Below are positions 1-9,750 of a stretch of 64,000 nucleotides of DNA, in pieces (within the stretch, counting starts at the first letter, position 1; the number at the start of each line of letters is the position of its first letter). This DNA comes from Planctomycetota bacterium (GTDB lineage Bacteria > Planctomycetota > Planctomycetia > Pirellulales > Pirellulaceae): positions 1-64,000 of the forward strand of contig JAJRVM010000299.1 in assembly GCA_024277285.1 (NCBI GenBank), in the 5' to 3' direction. The position numbers were made by a program, and so were the translations under genes. A model generated the notes under the pieces. That model saw nothing but the letters and a program-made list of their open reading frames with translations, was not told where the DNA came from and ran no database searches.

Positions 1-10
1 ACTAACCACC

Positions 11-38
11 TGCAAAGTGCAAAGTGCAAAGTGCAAAA
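11..38. repeat. Heptanucleotide tandem repeat (TGCAAAG x4)
   Basis: Four abutting copies of TGCAAAG, the last ending in A instead of G. It is a simple sequence repeat in non-coding DNA at the very edge of the window, and no function can be read from it. Confidence 0.8.
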
Positions 39-167
39 CCGTTAGCGGCGCTGCGGTCGTCGGTGTTGGTGAGACGGTACGGTGATTCGCGAACACGCGC
101 TGCTCGGTGTCCTCTGTGGTGCGACTTGTATCGACCTTCATCAGCGAATCTCGTGCCGAACACGATT

Positions 168-210
168 GGCTTCCAGCCGCAGTATCATCGATTCACTGCG
201 GCTGGAAGCC
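168..210. repeat. Perfect 16-bp inverted repeat (hairpin)
   Basis: GGCTTCCAGCCGCAGT at 168-183 pairs perfectly with its reverse complement at 195-210 around an 11-nt loop. No U-run follows it, so it does not look like a Rho-independent terminator. It resembles the dispersed palindromes seen elsewhere in this window. Confidence 0.75.
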
Positions 211-490
211 ACAGCCACCCTAATTCTTAAGCTTGACAGAGCACTAGCGTGTATTGCCTTCGTCCTTTCGCAGCGAACGAAGAAGTAACCAGCGAGGAGC
301 TGCGCCGCATCGAATCTCTCATCCGGAAAACGCGGAAAGAGAGCCTTTTTGCTTGAAAGTCGCCTTTTTGCTTGAGATTCGAAGCTTCCCTTGCTAGCCT
401 GCCGGGGCGCCGTTCGTTTGTGGTTGCGGGCGAGCTGTCGATCGATCTAGATGTCTTACGCCGAGTGTTCTAGCTTAGGAGTTCTGTCAG

Positions 491-1699
491 ATGAAGTTCG
501 TTAGATACTTGAGTGGGTTTGCAGCCTGGTTGGCGATCGTCGTAGCGAGCGCTAACATCACGGCGACCGTCGCCTTGGCGATCGATGAGGGATGTCTCGA
601 CGATCCCGATGGATGTGCCGGTCCGCGGTCGTGGGCTCTCGATTTCGACGAAGAACTGGAGTTTGACGATGATGGTTTCGGCATAGGAGCAGCCGAAGGT
701 TGGCAACGACGTAACGGTACCAGTGCCGAGCCTTTTTATGAAGATGGCAAAGCGATCTTCGATGGTACGATCGCCTCATGGACTCTCATCGATACCATGG
801 ACCATTTCTTCGAAGGCGAGACGACGATCCACGTTCAGATGGATGCGAATCCAGGTGAGGAACTGGACAAGGGCGCTGGGTGGTGGGTAAACGCCGACAA
901 TGAAGGCAACCAAGGTGGCATGTACCCGATCTATGGCGTGCTGGCAAGGAACGATGAAGGTGAGCAGGAGTATCAATTCGGGCCAGACAGTGTCACGGAC
1001 GAATTTGTACCGGTTGAAGAGGGGCCCATTGATGTCATGGTTACCCTGATACCGGACGAGGGAAATGAAGAAATGGTCATCTCGTACGCCATCACGGATG
1101 CCGTTGAGACACACACGGGAGACTTTACGATCGTCGCCAGAGACGGAGCCGGATCGCCCAGTGACGACAAGTGGTTTACACTTTTCTCTCTGAGTACGGG
1201 GCAAGGAGTCTTCGAACATGTCGAAGTCCAAAACCAGCCTGCCCCCAGCTTACCTGGCGACTTCGACGGCGACGGCCAGTTGACGACTGCCGACATCGAC
1301 GACCTGACAGCTCGGTCGGCCGGCAAGCAGAACCCGGTGGAATACGACCTGAACGGTGACGCGTTGGTCAACGAGCTGGACATCCGCGTCTGGGCGAAAG
1401 ACCTGTTCGGCACCTGGATCGGCGACAGTGATCTGGACGGCGAATTCAATTCGGGCGACTTGGTCCGAATGCTCGCTTCGGGAACCTACGAAGTCGACGT
1501 CGACTCGGTCTGGACTCAGGGCGATTTCAATGGCGACGGACGCACCGATTCGGGTGACCTGGTTGCCGGTCTGGCCGACGGAGGTTACGAGAACGGCCCC
1601 GTGCCGGCGGCGGTGGCTTCCGTGCCGGAACCAACCAGTTTTGTACTGGCGTTGATGGGCCTGGCGGCATTCGGACTTTTGAGAAATCGAAGGGAGTAG
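491..1699 (+). CDS. Secreted PEP-CTERM protein with EF-hand (dockerin-like) repeats
   Basis: 402 residues. An N-terminal signal peptide (about residues 1-30) is followed by a beta-rich acidic region (about 30-250) that I do not recognise. Residues ~255-375 contain Ca-binding EF-hand/dockerin-like loops (DFDGDGQLTTADID, DLNGDALVNELD, DSDLDGEFNSGD, DFNGDGRTDSGD). The C-terminus is a PEP-CTERM signal: VPEPTS, then a hydrophobic helix and a terminal RNRRE. In known systems this motif sends proteins to an exosortase for cell-surface sorting. The start is set by TAGGAG nine bases upstream of the ATG. The C-terminal ~145 residues closely match the next gene and the gene at 54886-56982, while the N-terminal parts differ. 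The role of the N-terminal domain is unknown. Confidence 0.88.
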   Translation: MKFVRYLSGFAAWLAIVVASANITATVALAIDEGCLDDPDGCAGPRSWALDFDEELEFDDDGFGIGAAEGWQRRNGTSAEPFYEDGKAIFDGTIASWTLIDTMDHFFEGETTIHVQMDANPGEELDKGAGWWVNADNEGNQGGMYPIYGVLARNDEGEQEYQFGPDSVTDEFVPVEEGPIDVMVTLIPDEGNEEMVISYAITDAVETHTGDFTIVARDGAGSPSDDKWFTLFSLSTGQGVFEHVEVQNQPAPSLPGDFDGDGQLTTADIDDLTARSAGKQNPVEYDLNGDALVNELDIRVWAKDLFGTWIGDSDLDGEFNSGDLVRMLASGTYEVDVDSVWTQGDFNGDGRTDSGDLVAGLADGGYENGPVPAAVASVPEPTSFVLALMGLAAFGLLRNRRE

Positions 1700-1799
1700 G
1701 ACTCTTTAGGTTTCTGTTCGAGGAATGATGCAAACAAGTCCTGACCCCTTTTGGTTCGATCTGATCTTTGATTCGGTGGCGTTTTATTGGGAGTGACAG

Positions 1800-3023
1800 A
1801 TGGACAAGTTCAGTGAGCCGGTGCGTTTCTCAGCAATTGTCGTTGCGATGTTCGCGCTGGTGGCGACGGCGCCCGCCGCGGAGATTCTGTTCGTTGGCGG
1901 TCAGGCGGATGCCGCACAGGGCGACGATATCTTGGTGCTTGATTTTCTTGAAGAGCAAGGACACGAAGTCGTTTACATGACGGGCGACGATGCGACGACG
2001 GGTGACGTTGCCGGCATGGATCTACTGGTAATTTCGTCGACGCTTGGATCGGGATCGGTCCGCGGTAAGTTTCAGGACGCAGCGATTCCGATTCTGCAGT
2101 GGGAGGAAGCCCTCATCCGCTGGGACCACAATGATCCAGACGGCAACTTCCGTATGTCGGAAAGCAGCCGCAACGGTGGCGGTCGAGAGACAACCATTAT
2201 CGATATCGTTGAGAGCGCCGTTGGACATCCTCTCGCAGCCGGACTGTCCGCGGGCCCACAAGAGATATTCGATGATTTTAATCGGACACCCCAGGCGTTC
2301 GGTGAACTTGCACCCGATCTGATCGTGATCGGCGCGCTCGATTCGGAATTCGCCGAGGAAGAAGTTTCTTTCTTTAGCGGGAAGGATGACCTTTTTCCAG
2401 AACTGGTTCTGACGGCGATCGATAAGGGCGGTGAGCTTGGTCCCCCCGGCGATGGCTTTTTCGCACCGGAAAAACGAGTTAACTTCCCGATCGAAGATGT
2501 TGGTTTTGGCTTTCTCAATGAGGTCGGACTTCAGCTCTTCGATGCCTCGGTCAATTGGCTGCTGGGTGTCGGGACCGGCGAACCTGGCGACTTTAACAAG
2601 GACGGTGTGCTCGATGCGGGCGACATCGATGACCTGACGAAACAGTCGGCCGACGGTTTGAACCCTGCCGAGTACGACTTGAATAGCGACACCCGCGTGG
2701 ACAGCGACGACGTCAAGGTCTGGATTCGAGACTTGTTCAACAGTTGGGTTGGCGATGCGAATCTCGACGGAGAGTTCAACTCCGGCGACTTGGTGGTCGT
2801 ACTGGCGTCCGGCACGTACGAGGTGGACGTCGATAGCGTCTGGTCCACGGGCGATTTTGACGGCAACGGTCGTACGAACACCGGCGACCTCGTCGCCGCG
2901 TTATCCGATGGCGGCTACGAGGCTGGCGCGCGGGCAGCCGTCGCGGCGGTCCCCGAGCCGACGGGCTGTGCACTGGCAATGCTCGGTCTCGTCGCCTTGG
3001 TAAGTCGAATGCGCCGTCGGTAA
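1800..3023 (+). CDS. Secreted PEP-CTERM protein, flavodoxin/ThuA-like N-terminus plus EF-hand repeats
   Basis: 407 residues with a good ribosome binding site (GGGAG) before the ATG. After a signal peptide (about 1-28), residues ~29-255 look like an alpha/beta fold of the flavodoxin or amidotransferase-like type: it opens with ILFVGGQAD, continues with VYMTGDDATTGDV and DLLVISS, and ends near LQLFDASVNWLLG. ThuA-like proteins have this style, but the assignment is by pattern only. Residues ~260-385 are the same EF-hand module as in the preceding gene (DFNKDGVLDAGD, ANLDGEFNSGD), followed by VPEPTG, a transmembrane helix and SRMRRR, the exosortase sorting signal. It lies 100 bp after the previous gene and is probably a shuffled relative of it, not a simple duplicate. 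Confidence 0.85.
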   Translation: MDKFSEPVRFSAIVVAMFALVATAPAAEILFVGGQADAAQGDDILVLDFLEEQGHEVVYMTGDDATTGDVAGMDLLVISSTLGSGSVRGKFQDAAIPILQWEEALIRWDHNDPDGNFRMSESSRNGGGRETTIIDIVESAVGHPLAAGLSAGPQEIFDDFNRTPQAFGELAPDLIVIGALDSEFAEEEVSFFSGKDDLFPELVLTAIDKGGELGPPGDGFFAPEKRVNFPIEDVGFGFLNEVGLQLFDASVNWLLGVGTGEPGDFNKDGVLDAGDIDDLTKQSADGLNPAEYDLNSDTRVDSDDVKVWIRDLFNSWVGDANLDGEFNSGDLVVVLASGTYEVDVDSVWSTGDFDGNGRTNTGDLVAALSDGGYEAGARAAVAAVPEPTGCALAMLGLVALVSRMRRR

Positions 3024-3354
3024 TCGTCAAGGCGCGGGACGAAGGGCCGGGCAGACGGAGAGGGGGGCGCGTGCCGGCCCTCCGGGCCTGACCCTCGCGC
3101 ATGGAGGTCGTGCGGTTCTTAAGTGGTTCACCGGAGACAACTTATGACCCTCCCGCTTGTGGGAGGGTCGGACGTTTGAGCGGCCGGGGAGGGCTCTTGT
3201 GTCGTACCCTCTCCGGGCCTGAGAGCCCGACCGTCCCAGAGGGAGAGTGAAAACGAAAGACCGTCATCTCTTCCTCGCCCGGAACGGCGACCGTGATGGG
3301 ATGAGCTTCCAACTGATCTGGAAGAACACCCGCAACATCAAGGAGAAGGTATCC
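3024..3354. other. Intergenic region with GC-rich palindromes
   Basis: No gene is visible. The region contains a perfect hairpin at 3146-3169 and GC-rich stretches with repeated CCGGGCCTGA-type words (near 3080 and 3213). An in-frame GTG at 3247 and an ATG at 3301 could extend the next gene upstream, but a strong ribosome binding site favours the ATG at 3355. Confidence 0.55.
3146..3169. repeat. Palindrome GACCCTCCC / GGGAGGGTC
   Basis: A perfect 9-bp stem with a 6-nt loop, without a following T-run. It is the sort of short palindrome that is scattered through planctomycete intergenic DNA; other hairpins in this window are of different sequence. Confidence 0.7.
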
Positions 3355-5733
3355 ATGATCGCCTGGAGAGCTTTTGGCTTTGCGTGTCTATCGGTGCTGT
3401 TCGCACCGTGCGATTCGTCGTTAGCTCAAACGGAGCGGACATCGAAAATCGCTGACTCGACTCGTAATCTATCATCCGATGTTGTGTCGGGCGCGCTTCG
3501 CGAACAGTGCAAGGGCCAGACTTGGAGGAATCTGCAAGCGCGTGGCGACATGGCGAATCAGCGTGACGTTGCGAACTGGAAGGCGATCAGAACTCGGGAC
3601 GATTGGGAGCAATTGCGCGGCGCACGGTTGGAACGATTGCGGATGGCGCTGGGAGCGTTTCCCGATCAGCCGAAAAGCCTGGCAACTCACGTTACAAGCA
3701 CCGTCGAAGGTGACAGCTACGTTATCGAGAACCTTATCTATCGCACGCGACCCGATTTTTGGGTCACGGCGAACCTTTATGCGCCGTCTCAACCCATCAA
3801 GCGAATGCCCGGTATCTTGATCGCCCATTCACATCATCGTCCCAAGACGCAGGGAGAACTGCAGGACATGGGAATGACGTGGGCGCGAAAGGGTTGCGTC
3901 GTGCTGGTGATCGACCAGGTGGGACACGGCGAACGAGCGGATCATCCGTTCCAAAGCGAGTCGGATTTCAAGAAGAAGGATGCCGGATATCAATGGTGGC
4001 GACAGGATTATTACTATCGCTTTGACACGAACGTTCAGTTGCATTTGGCCAGTCAAAGCCTGATGGGTTGGATGGTGTGGGACCTAATGCGCGGTGTGGA
4101 CTTGCTACTGGCTCATCCAGGAGTCGACCGCGACAAGATTATTATTCTCGGTGCCGTGGCTGGTGGTGGCGACCCCGCAGCAGTCACGGCGGCGTTGGAT
4201 CGACGAATCGCAGCGGCCGTGCCGTTCAACTTTGGCGGCCCTCAGCCCGAAACACGGTTTCCGCTGCCGGACGATGTCGACTTACATTTTGACTATTTGG
4301 GCGGAGCCTACTGGGAGGGCACTCGGAACTTGCGTCGAACGGGTGCCGATGGTTTCTTTCACTGGAGCATTGTGGCAAGCATCGCTCCGCGAGGACTCAT
4401 TTATGCTCATGAGTTTGCTTGGGATCAGGACCATGATCCAGTCTGGAAGAGATTGAAGAGGATCTACGAGTTCTACGACGCGGTGGACAAGATCGACTAT
4501 ACGCTTGGCCGAGGTAGCGTGAAGGGCCACCCTCCTGAGGCGACGCATTGCACGAACATCGGCCACCATCATCGCCAAAGAATTCATCCTGCATTCAAAC
4601 GTTGGTTTGGCATCAACGTCGCGCCAAATGACGAGTACAGTCAGCGCCTCGAATCGGAAGCACTGCGCAGTATGTCCGATAAAGCACGGCGTGAATTCAA
4701 ACCGCGAAAGCTGTTTCAGATTCTGACCGACGTCGGTCGAGAACAGGTCAATGCGGCACGAGATCGGTTGGCATCTCAATCTCTGGACGGTCGCCGCAAG
4801 CAACTTCGGTCCGATTGGAGACAATTGTTGGGTGATATTCAACCTCGGGACGGTGCGAAAGTGATTTCCCGAAGTATCGAGTCAATGGCCGACAACGCCA
4901 TCGTCGTCGAACGCATCGCATTGCGAGCCGAGTCGGATATCGTCGTTCCGATGATCTTGATGTATGCAGATCAGGATGAGTCTAGACCGTCGAGGACCGT
5001 TGTGGCCATTTCTCAAGAAGGCAAGGAGAAGTTCCTACGTGAGCGATCGCAGGAAATTGCTGACTTGCTCGAACGCGGCGCGGTAGTATGCTTGCCCGAC
5101 CTACGCGGCGCAAGTACGGCTCGCGGTAGTCGGGGGGAAGGTGAGGACTCCGCGTCATACTACGCTCTGTTCTTTGAAACGCCGATGCTCGGTTATCGTT
5201 TGCGAGATCTCCGCAGTGTACTTGAATATCTGCGCACCCGTGGCGACATCAACTCGCGTGAATTCTCGCTCTGGGGAGATTCCTTCACACCGCCAAACGC
5301 GAAGGACACGGATTTCCAGGTACCGAAGCGGGTGAGCGGGCGCCCTCGATTCTCGGAACCTTTAGGTGGGCTCTTGGCGATGCTCGGGGCGCTCTACGAG
5401 GACGACGTGAAAGCGGTCTATCTTCATGGCGGTTTGAGTGGCTACCGCGATGTGCTAACCGGCCCGTACGTTTACATACCGCACGACGTCGTCGTCCCTG
5501 GCGCGCTGAGCAAAGGTGATTTAGCCGACCTGGCCGCAGCTCTCGCGCCCCGCCCCTTACGACTGGAGGGTGTCGTTGACGGCCTGAATCGCACGCTGCC
5601 ATTGGACGAAGTTCGTTCCGCGTACGAACCTGCGATCGACGCATATGAAAGGATTGACCCGCAAGCGATATCGTTTTCAACAAACCGGTCGAATCCGACG
5701 CGTTGGTTACTAGGTGCGAACGCGGATCAATAG
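3355..5733 (+). CDS. Secreted two-domain alpha/beta hydrolase (acetylxylan-esterase-like), first nucleophile lost
   Basis: 792 residues from the ATG at 3355, chosen because AAGGAGAAGG lies just upstream and a signal peptide (about 1-25, ending SSLAQ) follows. It resembles the genes at 35161-37389 and 43623-46322, which belong to the acetylxylan esterase / dienelactone-hydrolase type. The N-terminal domain has the family's conserved stretches (YRTRPDFWVTANLYAP; VIDQVGHGER). Its nucleophile elbow reads GAVAGGG (Ala at ~269) where the relatives have GSSGGG and GNSGGG, so the catalytic Ser is absent. The C-terminal domain (~480-790) retains a GDS at ~641-643 that could act as a nucleophile. Activity and substrate are therefore uncertain; deacylation of polysaccharides is the family-level guess. 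It converges on the gene ending at 5758. Confidence 0.8.
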   Translation: MIAWRAFGFACLSVLFAPCDSSLAQTERTSKIADSTRNLSSDVVSGALREQCKGQTWRNLQARGDMANQRDVANWKAIRTRDDWEQLRGARLERLRMALGAFPDQPKSLATHVTSTVEGDSYVIENLIYRTRPDFWVTANLYAPSQPIKRMPGILIAHSHHRPKTQGELQDMGMTWARKGCVVLVIDQVGHGERADHPFQSESDFKKKDAGYQWWRQDYYYRFDTNVQLHLASQSLMGWMVWDLMRGVDLLLAHPGVDRDKIIILGAVAGGGDPAAVTAALDRRIAAAVPFNFGGPQPETRFPLPDDVDLHFDYLGGAYWEGTRNLRRTGADGFFHWSIVASIAPRGLIYAHEFAWDQDHDPVWKRLKRIYEFYDAVDKIDYTLGRGSVKGHPPEATHCTNIGHHHRQRIHPAFKRWFGINVAPNDEYSQRLESEALRSMSDKARREFKPRKLFQILTDVGREQVNAARDRLASQSLDGRRKQLRSDWRQLLGDIQPRDGAKVISRSIESMADNAIVVERIALRAESDIVVPMILMYADQDESRPSRTVVAISQEGKEKFLRERSQEIADLLERGAVVCLPDLRGASTARGSRGEGEDSASYYALFFETPMLGYRLRDLRSVLEYLRTRGDINSREFSLWGDSFTPPNAKDTDFQVPKRVSGRPRFSEPLGGLLAMLGALYEDDVKAVYLHGGLSGYRDVLTGPYVYIPHDVVVPGALSKGDLADLAAALAPRPLRLEGVVDGLNRTLPLDEVRSAYEPAIDAYERIDPQAISFSTNRSNPTRWLLGANADQ

Positions 5734-5757
5734 AACGATTATTCTCCCGCACGATGC

Positions 5758-7059
5758 TTAGCTCAGTAAGGCGTGAACTTGCTCCGTATCGGGAACACTT
5801 AGCGGAAATTGTTTGGCAAAGGCGTGATCATCGACTCCGGCGAATTTGCGGAGTGCCGAATGAATGTGTTCGGGACGGACGCGAATGCCGTTCTCCTGGT
5901 CCGTTGACAGCGTTTTCGGATCGATAGGCACGAGGAATTGTTTCTCGTCGGTGGCGCCGATGACGCGATTGCCTCGGATGCCGGACCCCAGGAACATGAT
6001 CGACCCGATTGACCAGTGGTCCTTGCCGTTGCCCTTATTGTACGATGGCGTTCGTCCCATTTCGCTTTGAATGATCACGACAAGCTTATCGCGGATCTTC
6101 AATTTCTCGGCTTTCGTTGCAAGGTAATCAATACCGGCGAGAAACTCGGGAATCAGCTTCATTTGGTCGGTGTCGTTATTGGCGTGGCTGTCGAATTGGG
6201 CGATTGAGAGATTTGCCGAAACGCAGACCCCGGCTTTGAACGAGGCGAGCGCGATGTCCGCTTGCCGAGACAATCGCTCCTTGGGTGATGACTTGGGAAT
6301 GTACGGCGTGACGCGTTGGAGTGCCTTCGAATTGAGTTGGGCGGCGTAAAGCATATTCTGAGACCGTTCGACTCGCGGCAGACGAGCTGTGGTGACGCGT
6401 GCCTTCATTTGCGCTTCGAGTGCCCGCTCGATTCGGTCGCTTACGAAATCGTCGTGATAGGGACTCCCGGCGTTCCCCTGAACTCCATCGGCGTTGGCCA
6501 GCCGATTCAATGAATTTAGATACGGCACGCGAGCCATCGGGACGAGATTGCCGGTTGCCGAATAGTTGCCGAAGGTGAGGAAGGCGAGCGGAGCTTCGGA
6601 TCCGTTGCATGCGGCAACCAGCGCGGCAAATGTGGGATACGCCAGACTGTCGAGCTTTCCGGTCGCCATGTATCGCGAGCATGGGGAATGATTGTTGACC
6701 GAATAGTCCAAACCGTTGAAGACCAGCAACTCGCTGCCGTGCTTCTTGAAAAAGGCTTCGTTGCTCATGCCTTGTTCGACGTGAGCCGCATTGGGAGCCA
6801 GTCGATGGTTGCCCTGCGTAACAATGTCGCCTTCCTCGTAGAGGCGATTGATCTCATTGACGCCCTTCGGATCCATCAGATACGTCGTGTCCCAGCCGCC
6901 GGCGGCGTTGAAAACAACGTAGTAGGGTCCCTCGTAGGCCGGGGAGTCAGTATTCGCGTTCTGAGCTTGTGAGCTTGATGAGATTGATGACAGCCCTATT
7001 GGCGCAGCAAAGCCCAGGCCTGCGGCTCCACATCGTTTCAGGAAACTTCGGCGTTGCAT
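5758..7059 (-). CDS. DUF1501 domain protein with Tat-type signal
   Basis: 433 residues. It starts with MQRRSFLKRCGAAG, a twin-arginine type export signal. The body has DUF1501-like features: YYVVFNAAGGWD near the N-terminus, a conserved HSPCSRYMATG region, and VVIIQSEMGRTPSYN followed by GKDHW in the C-terminal third, typical of this alkaline-phosphatase-like family. The biochemical role of DUF1501 is not established. The gene starts nine bases after the stop of the heme protein upstream (7069), so the two are almost certainly co-transcribed. DUF1501 proteins are regularly found next to planctomycete cytochrome-domain proteins, which fits this pair. GAAG precedes the start codon. Confidence 0.88.
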   Translation of the reverse strand: MQRRSFLKRCGAAGLGFAAPIGLSSISSSSQAQNANTDSPAYEGPYYVVFNAAGGWDTTYLMDPKGVNEINRLYEEGDIVTQGNHRLAPNAAHVEQGMSNEAFFKKHGSELLVFNGLDYSVNNHSPCSRYMATGKLDSLAYPTFAALVAACNGSEAPLAFLTFGNYSATGNLVPMARVPYLNSLNRLANADGVQGNAGSPYHDDFVSDRIERALEAQMKARVTTARLPRVERSQNMLYAAQLNSKALQRVTPYIPKSSPKERLSRQADIALASFKAGVCVSANLSIAQFDSHANNDTDQMKLIPEFLAGIDYLATKAEKLKIRDKLVVIIQSEMGRTPSYNKGNGKDHWSIGSIMFLGSGIRGNRVIGATDEKQFLVPIDPKTLSTDQENGIRVRPEHIHSALRKFAGVDDHAFAKQFPLSVPDTEQVHALLS

Positions 7060-7068
7060 ACGTGTTCT

Positions 7069-9525
7069 TCACTCATAGAGAAATTCGTGTTGACGTAGTA
7101 GATAGGTCAGGACGGCGCGCCAGGCTCGGATCGTGTAATCAGGGTCGGGGTCGCGAGGCGTGACATCTCTTTCTGTTTGGCAGAAGTAGCTTTCGACCGG
7201 TGCGATATCCTTTTGCGCCTTCGCGTCCTCAACGATGCCTGCGAATAGTTCGTAAGTTCGCTGAACCTCAGGATCGTCAGTCGAGTCGAGCCGGCCCAGT
7301 AACCGCTCGTGAAGATGAACGATCGTGCGGCGGATCTGTAGATCGAATTCGACGCTCGTGCCCGGAACGACGTCGGGCTCGATTTCGGGAAACAGTCGCC
7401 GCTCATCCGGTGGAAGGGCAAAGTCGGCGGCGACGTTTCTGCAGGCAATTTCGTTAGCCATAATGCGCTGGATGGCCCCCATCGCGCCGCTCGGATCCGT
7501 AATCCGCTCGGTGACGGCTTTCGAGTCAATGCCACCGTATAAGATTTTCAGTTTGGCTTCACGATCGATGAGACGTCCCCACTTGTTTCCGAACACGGCC
7601 GTCAGTTTTCGTTCGAGCTGTTCGGGAGTCAACATGCGGACGACGCCGAGGTCGTCAAATTCAGCAAGTCGTTGCGGGTCGGCGACGGTGATGGCCAGTC
7701 CATCGACGCGGTAGAATTTCGATTGAATCAGCTCTTTGAAGATGCCTTTGAGGTTGAAGTCGGCTTCAGCAAACCGAATCGCGACTCGTTCGATCTCGTC
7801 TCGCTGCACTCGATAGGCCCTGCGCTTCGCGGCAAACATCGGGTCGTCGATGTCTTCCGGCGGCAGCAGCGGCTTGCGGCCCATGAGCGTGTACCAGACG
7901 TGCTGGACCATTGCTGTGGCAAACCGCGGGTCGCGAGCCGTTCGTTCACCGAGCCATTGCAGCGATCGCCACCGTTGGTTCTTCGGTAGGTCCTCGCCTT
8001 CGAATCCCGGCGCGAACATATCGTCATACCAGCCTTCTTGACGAGGCCCGAAAATCCCTTTGCCGTCGACCACGTAGTAGTCCTGAAAGAGGCCAGCGAT
8101 CGGGTCCATCATCTTGTGACAAACGACACAGTCGGCCGCTTGCATCGTGGGGACCTCATACGTTGCCGTGATCGCCGCTGCATCGTTCACTCGCGGTGCC
8201 AACTGCAAGATATCGACGCCAAGGAAATGCTCGAAGTACATCCTCACACGCAACCGATTTCGATTCGTCTCGGTTGTCGGATAACGCTTCAAATACTGAA
8301 ACGTGCTTAGCAATCCCGCATGAGGATAGAATCCCGTGGCCGATTCTTGAATTTCTCTGCCGTTGCGCGACTTCAGCGCCGAGATCCTGGTTGGAATGAA
8401 TTCGAAGGGATCGTCGGGATCGTCGAAACGGTCCGCTAACTCCTCGAATATCCCGTAGCCTCGTGATGTGTACGGTGAGACCATAATGTAATCGGCGGTT
8501 ACAATCTCAGTGAACGGACGATCGTTGCGGACGATGTACGTGACCAACTCCAAGGGCTCACGACGCATGCCTTCACGGTAGTCGGCGACTAACTTCGTGA
8601 AGGCGACCATCTTTGGATGAGAATATTTCAGTTTCTCCTCAGGGCTGCGATCCTTATTCGGACTGAGCTCCTGGTACCACAGCCTGGTCTTGAAGTGCTC
8701 GTAGGACAGAGCGCCTTCGCCAACTCCGTCATAGCCTCGTGTCAATAGGATATCGTTGAACGCCTCTTGCAGTCGTTCGTAGAAAGCGTCTTCCGTCATT
8801 ACGGCATCGAGAATTCCGTCCATCGCTTTCAATCCGCTGCTTTCAGTCGCTGAACGCTCCACATTCGTCGGCAGTCGTCCGACAAGCGACAACGTGACTC
8901 GGCGCAAAAGCCGCAGGGGTGACATCATTTCAACTCCGTCAAAAAACGGTGCGGCATGGTAGTCGACAATGGCCGGTCCGTCGTCAGGTTGCCCGCTGGC
9001 ACGACGAACGTAACGCTCGAGAATTCGATACGCAGTCGAGTCTGCTTCCAGCACTTCTCCGCCGCCGTGATCGAGACCTCCGCTGATCTTAAGTAGCAAC
9101 CGTGACTTGCCCTCTTCCTTTGCAACTGCAACTCGCTGAAAGGCGATACGGTTGTGACGAATCACCTCTTGACGGTTTTCTCGATCGCGAGCGGTGTCCT
9201 GCAGCAAGAACTCGCTGTCCGACGCATCACCGTGGACGTTGTGACACTCCAAGCATATTCGCTCACCGACTTTCGCCCAGACTTCATCGGTAAAGAACGG
9301 ATCGACGACAAGGCATGTCGGACCGTGATGGTCGGTGGACTCTGAACCCCCAATCGCGTCTTGTGCCGCTGGCTTGCCAGATGTCGATGCGCTCGGCCGC
9401 ATATCCTTGTCGCCACCAAGTGCGATGGAGGTCACCACCGTGCCATTCCATGAAGTTCCGAGGAGAGCCAGAAGCGATGCCACGATCAGCCGATGTCGAG
9501 CATCTATGGAAGAGAACAGTCGCAT
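7069..9525 (-). CDS. Exported c-type heme protein, DUF1549/DUF1588-like
   Basis: 818 residues with an N-terminal hydrophobic signal. There are two CxxCH heme-binding motifs, CLECH (about residue 90) and CVVCH (about residue 480). The middle part carries signatures shared with planctomycete DUF1549/DUF1592 proteins (SPLRLLRRVTLSLVGRLPT; NDRPFTEIVTADY), and the region around the second heme (CVVCHKMMDPIAG) matches the DUF1588 style. The C-terminal third contains WYTLMGRKPLLPP and LIQSKFYRVD, comparable to DUF1585-like ends. Redox function in the periplasm is inferred from the hemes; the substrate is unknown. First gene of a two-gene operon with the DUF1501 gene. The start at 9525 has only a weak ribosome binding site. 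Confidence 0.8.
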   Translation of the reverse strand: MRLFSSIDARHRLIVASLLALLGTSWNGTVVTSIALGGDKDMRPSASTSGKPAAQDAIGGSESTDHHGPTCLVVDPFFTDEVWAKVGERICLECHNVHGDASDSEFLLQDTARDRENRQEVIRHNRIAFQRVAVAKEEGKSRLLLKISGGLDHGGGEVLEADSTAYRILERYVRRASGQPDDGPAIVDYHAAPFFDGVEMMSPLRLLRRVTLSLVGRLPTNVERSATESSGLKAMDGILDAVMTEDAFYERLQEAFNDILLTRGYDGVGEGALSYEHFKTRLWYQELSPNKDRSPEEKLKYSHPKMVAFTKLVADYREGMRREPLELVTYIVRNDRPFTEIVTADYIMVSPYTSRGYGIFEELADRFDDPDDPFEFIPTRISALKSRNGREIQESATGFYPHAGLLSTFQYLKRYPTTETNRNRLRVRMYFEHFLGVDILQLAPRVNDAAAITATYEVPTMQAADCVVCHKMMDPIAGLFQDYYVVDGKGIFGPRQEGWYDDMFAPGFEGEDLPKNQRWRSLQWLGERTARDPRFATAMVQHVWYTLMGRKPLLPPEDIDDPMFAAKRRAYRVQRDEIERVAIRFAEADFNLKGIFKELIQSKFYRVDGLAITVADPQRLAEFDDLGVVRMLTPEQLERKLTAVFGNKWGRLIDREAKLKILYGGIDSKAVTERITDPSGAMGAIQRIMANEIACRNVAADFALPPDERRLFPEIEPDVVPGTSVEFDLQIRRTIVHLHERLLGRLDSTDDPEVQRTYELFAGIVEDAKAQKDIAPVESYFCQTERDVTPRDPDPDYTIRAWRAVLTYLLRQHEFLYE

Positions 9526-9750
9526 TTGAGTTTATCCGGCCTTTTCGCAGTTGGAGTGATCCTGAAGCCGATTCAGGATCGAAAGCCCTATGCTTATAAT
9601 ACCCCGAAGCTCTCGTCCACTCCCATCACGTGGCGGAGCATTGCTGTTTTCTGGCGGCTGCCATGATTCGTGCAGTCTTCGGAGAACCGATTGCCTACCA
9701 ACCCCTATGATCTCACGACGCGTCAATATTTGGAACAATGAGGAAAAAGT

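Larger units (their letters stand above)
1..490. other. Intergenic stretch with repeats, no supported gene
   Basis: No convincing coding region is visible; the short open frames here have neither a ribosome binding site nor a family-like sequence. The stretch holds a heptanucleotide repeat at 11-38, a perfect hairpin at 168-210, and a 14-bp direct repeat (GCCTTTTTGCTTGA) at 342-355 and 362-375. It probably includes the upstream region of the gene starting at 491. Confidence 0.6.

Noticed and set aside
9594..9599. TATAAT in the divergent intergenic region before 9751
   Set aside because: It fits a -10 box on the plus strand, but no credible -35 box is present at the right distance and it is 150 bp from the start codon.
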